Shown piece after piece: positions 24,929 through 30,765 of a stretch of DNA of 30,765 nt (its first letter is position 1; every line of letters begins with the position of its first letter). Made by a program: the position numbers and the translations under genes. The notes below the pieces were generated by a model. The model was not told the DNA's origin, searched no databases, and saw only the letters and a list, made by a program, of their open reading frames with translations. This stretch comes from a virus. Location of the stretch: positions 1 through 30,765 of IMG/VR virus record IMGVR_UViG_3300004461_000278. One strand, 5' to 3'.

Positions 24929-26281
24929 TCAAGCCACATTGGTAATCTTGCCTTGTCCCTTAAAGAAGGAACAGCCAATCTCTGCAATAGTTCGGTAGAG
25001 TGCTTGGTTGCCAAGACGACCAACACCGAATGGGTTCCCATTAGAAACACCATCTTCAAAGTATTGAGTAGGCTTAAGAACCGATAGCCACAAGTGGTCT
25101 GTGTCCAAGAACAACAAATCACTAATTGCAGTAGTATCCGAAGAGTTAGCAGTAGCGGGCATATCCTTAACCGGAATCAAAGGAATGTCGTAGTAAGTTG
25201 CCACACGGAAACCGACTTCTGCACCCTTAATACCACGAACACCGTTCACGGTAGGGATGATTTCTTTGCGGTCCATGAATCGCTCTTGAGACTGTAGTAG
25301 GTCTGCAATTGCTTGGATAGTATCGTATCCAGTCAAGATAACCTTTGGAGAACCACCAGCAATTCGCAAGTTACGAATCATGTTGTTAAGCAAAGTAAGA
25401 GTTAGTGGTCGAACCGAAGATGCGGCGTAAGAACTGTTAAAGTCCACTTCTGCATCAAGGAATGATGGCCCGGTGTGTCGCTCTTCACCGTAGATTTTAC
25501 CAAGGTTGTTGTCTGCGGCAACCGCATCAGTCCAAAGAACAGTAGAATCACCAGCAAGAAGTTCTGCTCGGCTTGAAACTACCTTCATCAAGGAAGTGTA
25601 GTTTCGCTCAATGTCTGCTAGAGCCGCCGCTTCACCATAAGCACCAAGAGGCATAAGGAGCATCTTGTTTTGTGCTTCTGCGTGTGCCTTACCCATGTCT
25701 TCACGAATGATAGAACGAATGTCTCCAAGTCCATCATCAATTTGAGCCATTTCCATTGCGAGTTCGGAAATATCGAACTGATGTGCAATAGTCTTAGGAC
25801 TCATAAAGAGTTGAGCGTAAGTTGGGGCCATAGAGCCAAGTCCATCTGCCGCAGTAGAAAGTCCTGCGTTTTCCGGAACACCACCAATTTGGTCAGCGTG
25901 TGGCGCAGAGCCACCAATACCAACAACACCGCTTCCGCTAGTATCACCAGTAATGTCAACTGCAAGTTTAGAGTCCGAACCACCAAAGGGTCGGCTCTTA
26001 AGAATTCTCCAACCGGATGAGTTGTAAGGCCGCTTACTAACCATAGCAAGAGCGTTCACTTCTCGGTTTAGCATAGACCAAACCTTTTGCCCAAATAGTT
26101 GGTTGTAGAAACCAGTTGTGGTTCCAATACCAGCAAGGTTGCTTGCTCCAGCATCTGCAATGTCGTGTGCAGTGTGTAGTCCTTGAACTGCACCTGCTTG
26201 TTTCAATACGGAGTTTCCGCCAAAGGCAGGTAGTCCGTATGTCGCCGCTTCTAAATCTCTTATCGTGTTAATGTATCCCAT
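24929..26281 (-). CDS. Major capsid protein (HK97-fold type)
   Basis: 450 residues immediately after the protease/scaffold gene, the standard order. The ATG at 26281 is preceded by GAGGTGA. The N-terminal half carries YNQLFGQKVWSMLNREVNALAMVSKRPYNSSGW, a signature I associate with haloarchaeal and related archaeal tailed virus capsids. A middle section reads QFDISELAMEMAQIDDGLGDIRSIIREDM, and a later NNMIRNLRIAGGSPKVILTGYDTIQAI section fits the core helix and strands. No cross-link evidence is visible. Its role is to form the icosahedral shell; the N-terminal delta domain would be removed by the upstream protease. Confidence 0.88.
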   Translation of the reverse strand: MGYINTIRDLEAATYGLPAFGGNSVLKQAGAVQGLHTAHDIADAGASNLAGIGTTTGFYNQLFGQKVWSMLNREVNALAMVSKRPYNSSGWRILKSRPFGGSDSKLAVDITGDTSGSGVVGIGGSAPHADQIGGVPENAGLSTAADGLGSMAPTYAQLFMSPKTIAHQFDISELAMEMAQIDDGLGDIRSIIREDMGKAHAEAQNKMLLMPLGAYGEAAALADIERNYTSLMKVVSSRAELLAGDSTVLWTDAVAADNNLGKIYGEERHTGPSFLDAEVDFNSSYAASSVRPLTLTLLNNMIRNLRIAGGSPKVILTGYDTIQAIADLLQSQERFMDRKEIIPTVNGVRGIKGAEVGFRVATYYDIPLIPVKDMPATANSSDTTAISDLLFLDTDHLWLSVLKPTQYFEDGVSNGNPFGVGRLGNQALYRTIAEIGCSFFKGQGKITNVA

Positions 26282-26291
26282 TTAATTCACC

Positions 26292-26951
26292 TCAAATGTT
26301 TCCGCCAACAGCCTTATGAATATCGCTCCAAGACATATCTGCAATCTCTTGTGTAGAGAAAACCTTAGTCGATGTAGCGGCTTCTACGCTTGCCTTGCGA
26401 ATGTTAGTATCAGTTTCTAGAGACTTTCTTAGGTCTGCAAACTGGCTTGTAAGTTGAGCAATCTCGGATTGTGCGTCGTATTCCGACTTAGCAACCATGT
26501 CTGCTCGGTCATTAGATTCGGTAGCGAATCTCTTAGCGAAGGTTTCTTCTAGGGAAGTAAGTCCTGCCTTCTCTAGTTGTTCTGCCCTGTACTGTTGATA
26601 TGCTTTTTCAATGTTAGCAACACTTAGGTTAAGAGTACTAAATTCTTCATTAGCGAAGGTCTTAGAAACCATTCCTTCCTTCTTTGCTTGAAGTCCGGCT
26701 TGGTCAATATATTCACCAGCACCACCAAGATTAACATCGTCGTTACCGTCAAGAGTAGTAGCCTTTGCTTCTTCAGTTGCGCCACCTTCTTCCGTATCCA
26801 TGTATTCTTGCATTTCATTGTCCATCTTCTCGTCCAAAGGATGAGGGCTTCCACCCGCTTCCTTCAACGGTTCTTCTTCTTCTTTTCGTAGCGTATTAAC
26901 TTCTTCTAGAAGAGTATCTAGTTCAGCCAATGCTTTTTCCAATTTGTTCAT
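26292..26951 (-). CDS. Nested scaffold protein from internal start
   Basis: An in-frame ATG at codon 186 of the protease gene lies eight bases after AAAGGAGG (26960-26967), one of the strongest ribosome binding sites in the window. Translation from it would give a 219-residue acidic helical protein without the protease domain, beginning MNKLEKALAELDTLLEEV. This is the organisation of lambda C/Nu3. Position of the start, the site and the domain border agree, but the product itself is predicted only. Confidence 0.75.
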   Translation of the reverse strand: MNKLEKALAELDTLLEEVNTLRKEEEEPLKEAGGSPHPLDEKMDNEMQEYMDTEEGGATEEAKATTLDGNDDVNLGGAGEYIDQAGLQAKKEGMVSKTFANEEFSTLNLSVANIEKAYQQYRAEQLEKAGLTSLEETFAKRFATESNDRADMVAKSEYDAQSEIAQLTSQFADLRKSLETDTNIRKASVEAATSTKVFSTQEIADMSWSDIHKAVGGNI

Positions 26952-27506
26952 TGTTTTGTCCTCCTTTAATATATCGAACCTCGCTTCGGGGTTGATTCCT
27001 TTTTCACATATTGTGACTTCGTGGAGTTCTAGTTTGCTTATCTCACTATACTCCCCTAATTCATCGTGGTGTTTCTTCACTTTTTGTAGTGCTTGCCCAC
27101 CTATGCTAAAAGACCTCAATGACCCTTTGCGAATGCCTCGATTTATTTCCTTTGCCTTTTCAATATCATCTCGTAGTTTAATTACTACAAAGAATCCCAC
27201 ATCATCTACATGTGTTTTCCATAGTTTTCCATTACTATCTCGGTGGGATTCGACTACCTCTCCAACTTGAACATTGGAGTGGTTAGTCATAACATTGCGG
27301 AACTTGTTGTGTTCCATGAATTTACTAACTGCCTCATTTAGAGCCTTTAGAGTAATTAAGTCGTTTTGCTTGTCTACCATTTCTATGGAAGCATAGCCAC
27401 CAATCATCAATTCGTCCGATGATGCCTTCAATATGGAAAACTCAGTTTCCGGTATTGCAGTCATGATAGTAGACATTGGGTTCAAACCCTGTTGTCTAAA
27501 GTACAC
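26292..27506 (-). CDS. Prohead protease fused to scaffold domain
   Basis: 404 residues. The N-terminal half (about 10-185) is an S78/XkdF-type prohead protease: GGYASIEMVDKQNDLI (36-51), catalytic His76 in NVMTNH and VGEVV, Ser134 in GSLRSFSIGG, and ELHEVTICEKGINPEA (160-175). The C-terminal half is an acidic helical scaffold with coiled-coil stretches. I give the GTG at 27506, which overlaps the previous stop by one base; the in-frame ATG at 27476 is the alternative and has AGGG ten bases upstream. An internal start at 26951 probably produces the scaffold alone. It processes the prohead and guides capsid assembly. Confidence 0.9.
   Translation of the reverse strand: MYFRQQGLNPMSTIMTAIPETEFSILKASSDELMIGGYASIEMVDKQNDLITLKALNEAVSKFMEHNKFRNVMTNHSNVQVGEVVESHRDSNGKLWKTHVDDVGFFVVIKLRDDIEKAKEINRGIRKGSLRSFSIGGQALQKVKKHHDELGEYSEISKLELHEVTICEKGINPEARFDILKEDKTMNKLEKALAELDTLLEEVNTLRKEEEEPLKEAGGSPHPLDEKMDNEMQEYMDTEEGGATEEAKATTLDGNDDVNLGGAGEYIDQAGLQAKKEGMVSKTFANEEFSTLNLSVANIEKAYQQYRAEQLEKAGLTSLEETFAKRFATESNDRADMVAKSEYDAQSEIAQLTSQFADLRKSLETDTNIRKASVEAATSTKVFSTQEIADMSWSDIHKAVGGNI
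26960..26967 (-). promoter_or_regulatory. Internal ribosome binding site for the scaffold
   Basis: AAAGGAGG on the minus strand, placed between the protease and scaffold domains, eight bases before the ATG at 26951. A match this strong inside a coding region would be unexpected unless used. Confidence 0.75.
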
Positions 27507-30500
27507 TATTTAATAAGTTCGGTATCTTCGGTATCTTTTCTGTATTTAAGACCCTTATATTTGTCTTCATAGATATTCCAAATACCTTCATCTGTGTCTT
27601 TATCTACCGGCTTTTGTTCGTACCCAGTCCAAACAATCCACATAGGTTTATCTCCATCCTCTACTACTCTAAAATGAATCTTAGTTTCAAACTTATTTCC
27701 ATTTAGAATGTACTCATGATAGCCATGTCTTTGAACTCCAATCTCTACTTCTCCAGTGTCAATTAGTTTTTCTTTGGAAATGTTTGTGGATATTTCTGCG
27801 GGAAACTTAGTGGCTTTACCAAACAGTGAGAAAATATCATCATCGGAATCTAAATCAATATACCAAGATAGATTCTCACCTTTGTAATTAATAATAAAGT
27901 CTAAATTACCGTCCTTTCTAGTGTAGACCTTAAATTCTCCTAAATTAGAATCTACTTCTTTCTGTACTACGGTATCATCAATAGTAGCAATTCCGTTTTG
28001 AAGGTTAGTGTGTTCGGAACTCTCAATAAAATTTCCTAATGATTCTCTGTTACTATCAAGGACGCTTTCATATTCACTAGGATGGTTAGCAACAAGGAAA
28101 TTATGTACTTCCGTAAGGTTTAATCCTAGAACACCTTTAGTTAGATTTTCTCTTCCTTTAGCCTTAATTTGATTAACAATAGCGGCTCTAAGTGTTCCTT
28201 GTAGTGTTTTAAGAGTATCTTCTGCTTGTTGCTTCCACATATCTAAATCAACAATAGCGTTCTTCGACATTAAATTGTTCTCATTAAATCCATATACTGT
28301 GAAACCATCCATAGCCTTGGCAATAATAGTAGCGGAACCGTGAATGTTATCTGTAATGGTTATTCCTTTCTTTAGGGCCTCTACTTTGTATTTAAGAGAA
28401 GGTTTTGTGTTTTTAGATAGTAACTCCAAAGTAACTATCTTGTCGGGAGTAGCGGCTTCGGGAACTTCAATTACCTTAGCCGAGAATAGAGTAAATTTAC
28501 CATCCGACTCTTTGACTTCATCTACCTTAACTCTAATGATTTCCCCGACCTTTACATCAATTTTAGTATTGAGAGCCTTTCCAACATTCATATAAAGAAC
28601 TCCATTCATCTCTACTGTGTTCTTATCTTCTTCTAGTACTGGACCTGCTCCTAAAGTGTAAGAGAATAGGTTAGATTTTGTAGACTTTTTATCTAGAACC
28701 ATCATGTCTAGGTCTACAAATTTCTTCCACTTAACCCACTTAGGGTTTTTCTTAGTTCCGATAAAGTAAGTAGAAGTTAAATCTTTAATGACAACTCCCT
28801 CAGCCGTAGGCATCTCCATAATCTCTTTAGCATATTCTTCTATATCTTTTAATGAATCTGCAATTCTAGTATCTTTCTTAGAAGGGAACTCTAGAGGCTG
28901 TGATGATTTGGAAGAGTAATTATTAAACAGAGTATTGATTCTAACTTCTAGTTCTTCATCTGTCAAATTCTTTTCTTCATGCCTCATTATGTCGAAAACA
29001 TGCGCCCTTAGTTTAGCATCGGGATATTGGTTTTTGAATACATGGGAAATAGTATCTGCTCTATGTAACGCCTTATCTCCGTCAAAGAGAATTAACTCAG
29101 CATCTAGAATACAATCCCCGTATGATTTTTTGTTTAGTTCTGCCACTTGTTCAGCACACTTATCTGTAATGTCCTGTTTGTTGAATGAGAAGATTTGTAC
29201 CTTTCCGTCAATTTTGTGTATCTGTATCCTCATACCGTCATACTTTTCTTGAACTACATAGTCGCCAGAAAAACCTTGTAGTTCTTCCATATCTTCAATA
29301 TCAAAGATACGGTACATTGGTTTATTTGGAATAATAAAGTTAGAAGTGGCCTTTTCTTCCTCGGACTTTTTAGATTTAAGCATAGCATACTTATCCGAAA
29401 AGTCCGAACCAAAGGAATTACAACTTTCGTATCTATCTATTGTTCTTTGAATCAAATTACTAATTTTTGAATTATCATTGAATAGTTCTAGTAAGCCTGT
29501 GGACCGTTGATAAAGTTCTTCGCAATCAAGTCCATTTAGATATTCAATATAATCTTGCACTTCTTCTTCTATATCATATGAATAGCCCGACCCACCATAT
29601 TCAGCATTAAAATCTTTTACAAATGCTTCCCAAGAACCCCATGTTTCTGCTAAATTTTCCAGTCTTGTTCTATCGAATTCAATTAAATCCTGTTTAAGTT
29701 GTTCGCAACAATCTCCCGAAACATTAGCATCCATTTCAACTACTGCTACATTTTGAGTCACATCGGGTTTTTCTTCTACTCTCATAGTAGGGTTTTCCAT
29801 TCTTTGTTTAAATTTTGATGCTTGAGCCATCATAGCACTCATTGATTTCTTTAATTCTACTCTAACTAACTCTTTCCACTCTTCTTCGCTTTTATTGCTT
29901 AAAAATATCTTTTCTAATTCAGCAAGAGCGGCCTTAAATTTAGGCATTACTTTTTTACTATCTTTATCATCACCATAATGTTCAATTATGAATAGAGGAA
30001 CATCTTCTACCGCTAAGTCTAGTCCTTCTAGACCATCAGTAATTTTGTCTGCTTCGTATTCAAACTTAGTGTAGGCGTCTTCTATTAAAGCATCATCATC
30101 TGACCTAATGGCATAATGAATGAATTTAATAAAAATACCAATATCAGTAAGTAGGCTTTCCAATACCTTGCCTTTTAATTTTTTAGAGAAAGGGTCATTT
30201 ACATTTTCCGAATCAAATCGCATTTGTTTAATGGACTCATAAATAATTTTAGCAGTACCACTACTAGGACTACTAGCATCGTCGGCTTCTATATGCCGTT
30301 CATCTAAGTATTCTTTGACTTCTTTTCCTAAAGGAGAAATACTATCATAGGCCTCTTCTATTTTTTCTATAGCCTTTCTCCATCTAGAGCCGTATTCTTT
30401 TGGGTCTGCTCTAGCAGAAAGATAGGCAACCCTTACTTCTTCAAATAGAGTTAGAATTTCGTTAGAGATAGGAGCCTTATCCTTCTCAAACATTAGGCCA

Positions 30501-30511
30501 GTGGTCGCCAT
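27506..30511 (-). CDS. ATP-dependent DNA ligase domain protein, large fusion
   Basis: 1001 residues from the ATG at 30511 preceded by AAGTGAT. The central part is a full nucleotidyltransferase/OB ligase core: motif I EKYDGMR with nucleophile Lys423 (422-428), motif III CILDAELILFD (467-477), motif IIIa AHVFDIM (503-509), motif IV EGVVIKD (571-577) and motif V WVKWKK (592-597), then an OB-like region to about 690. The YDGMRIQIH phrase is archaeal/eukaryotic in style. Residues 1-395 are helical and acidic and do not look like the usual ligase DNA-binding domain. Residues 700-1001 are unrecognised, ending with GVQRHGYHEYIL and PMWIVWTGYE that only faintly recall 3'-phosphoesterase domains. It sits next to the protease gene, an unusual place. 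It should seal nicks using ATP. Confidence 0.88.
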   Translation of the reverse strand: MATTGLMFEKDKAPISNEILTLFEEVRVAYLSARADPKEYGSRWRKAIEKIEEAYDSISPLGKEVKEYLDERHIEADDASSPSSGTAKIIYESIKQMRFDSENVNDPFSKKLKGKVLESLLTDIGIFIKFIHYAIRSDDDALIEDAYTKFEYEADKITDGLEGLDLAVEDVPLFIIEHYGDDKDSKKVMPKFKAALAELEKIFLSNKSEEEWKELVRVELKKSMSAMMAQASKFKQRMENPTMRVEEKPDVTQNVAVVEMDANVSGDCCEQLKQDLIEFDRTRLENLAETWGSWEAFVKDFNAEYGGSGYSYDIEEEVQDYIEYLNGLDCEELYQRSTGLLELFNDNSKISNLIQRTIDRYESCNSFGSDFSDKYAMLKSKKSEEEKATSNFIIPNKPMYRIFDIEDMEELQGFSGDYVVQEKYDGMRIQIHKIDGKVQIFSFNKQDITDKCAEQVAELNKKSYGDCILDAELILFDGDKALHRADTISHVFKNQYPDAKLRAHVFDIMRHEEKNLTDEELEVRINTLFNNYSSKSSQPLEFPSKKDTRIADSLKDIEEYAKEIMEMPTAEGVVIKDLTSTYFIGTKKNPKWVKWKKFVDLDMMVLDKKSTKSNLFSYTLGAGPVLEEDKNTVEMNGVLYMNVGKALNTKIDVKVGEIIRVKVDEVKESDGKFTLFSAKVIEVPEAATPDKIVTLELLSKNTKPSLKYKVEALKKGITITDNIHGSATIIAKAMDGFTVYGFNENNLMSKNAIVDLDMWKQQAEDTLKTLQGTLRAAIVNQIKAKGRENLTKGVLGLNLTEVHNFLVANHPSEYESVLDSNRESLGNFIESSEHTNLQNGIATIDDTVVQKEVDSNLGEFKVYTRKDGNLDFIINYKGENLSWYIDLDSDDDIFSLFGKATKFPAEISTNISKEKLIDTGEVEIGVQRHGYHEYILNGNKFETKIHFRVVEDGDKPMWIVWTGYEQKPVDKDTDEGIWNIYEDKYKGLKYRKDTEDTELIK

Positions 30512-30542
30512 CGAATCACTTCTTTAAATGTGCGACTCTATT

Positions 30543-30746
30543 TCAAGCAGGTTTAATGATAATACATTTAGGTTCTTGCTCTTCGCCTTCTCCATAAAAT
30601 ACCCTACCAGTCATTTCATCAACAATAAATGCTTCACTAACACGCATAATATCCACTGCTGTTCTATCCATTTTGCCCTCATCTACATAAATTGGAGTTG
30701 ATTTATCTAATCCATTTAGTTTTTGAAGCAAATCACCAACGGTCAT
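30543..30746 (-). CDS. Small conserved phage-type protein
   Basis: 67 residues with ATG at 30746 near the window edge; AAAGGC lies upstream. The N-terminus MTVGDLLQKLNGLDKSTPIYVDEG matches a recurring small phage and bacterial protein pattern (MTVGxLI..L..L..D.PV). No catalytic or membrane feature is seen. It ends 31 bases before the ligase gene and is probably co-transcribed with it. Function unknown. Confidence 0.7.
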   Translation of the reverse strand: MTVGDLLQKLNGLDKSTPIYVDEGKMDRTAVDIMRVSEAFIVDEMTGRVFYGEGEEQEPKCIIIKPA

Positions 30747-30765
30747 GTTAGCCTTTCTTATATCG

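Noticed and set aside
24916-25122. Alternative minus-strand frame overlapping the capsid gene
   Set aside because: Out-of-frame shadow within the major capsid gene, with no supporting site or recognisable product.
1-30765. tRNA, rRNA, insertion sequence or integrase
   Set aside because: No cloverleaf, rRNA-like stretch, transposase, inverted terminal repeats or recombinase motif was seen on either strand.

Overview
The window is a morphogenesis (head and tail) region of a tailed double-stranded DNA virus with an HK97-type capsid. Every credible gene is on the minus strand, so transcription runs from the right end to the left. Genes are packed with gaps of 0-60 bases or short stop/start overlaps (ATGA, GTGA, TAATG), and I see no internal promoter or terminator, which suggests one long late operon. 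The window is AT-rich. Strong GAGGTGAT-type ribosome binding sites precede many genes, including several with TTG or GTG starts. An archaeal host, possibly a marine Euryarchaeota-like one (magrovirus-like virus), is my best inference. It rests on the archaeal/eukaryotic style ATP-dependent DNA ligase, the capsid protein signature (KVWSMLNRE...SGW), an Arf-like GTPase and abundant CTAG. No host gene is present to prove it.

Layout in transcription order (right to left). 30746-27506: a small conserved protein, then a 1001-residue protein with a complete ATP-dependent DNA ligase core inside two unrecognised domains. 27506-23551: capsid module with a prohead protease fused to a scaffold (plus a probable internal start making the scaffold alone), the major capsid protein, a probable decoration protein, a protein with a Lys/Ala tail, and a small beta-rich surface-type protein. 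23541-21215: a cassette unusual for this position, with two small membrane proteins, a membrane-anchored Arf-like small GTPase carrying all nucleotide-binding motifs, and two tandem paralogues that begin MW-x-DILK. 21160-18183: a zinc-ribbon-like protein, a Gln-rich protein and a 546-residue charged protein, all unassigned. 18181-15959: head-tail connector genes, two of which carry the same inserted GMEVTG module. 15931-13622: tail tube. 13566-13001: two tail assembly chaperone frames joined by a classic A AAA AAC -1 slippery site. 12996-11443: tape measure. 11438-1: distal tail, comprising a tail protein, a LamG-like lectin, a 2173-residue tail hub, a collar-like protein, a fibre and a truncated beta-propeller-like protein.

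The genes together build head, neck and tail. Portal and terminase genes are not in the window and would be expected beyond the right edge. The strongest novel points are the viral Arf-like GTPase with its membrane neighbours and duplicated partner genes, the ligase fusion beside the protease, the nested scaffold start, the frameshift site, and the apparent complete absence of three palindromic tetranucleotides (GATC, AGCT, ACGT).
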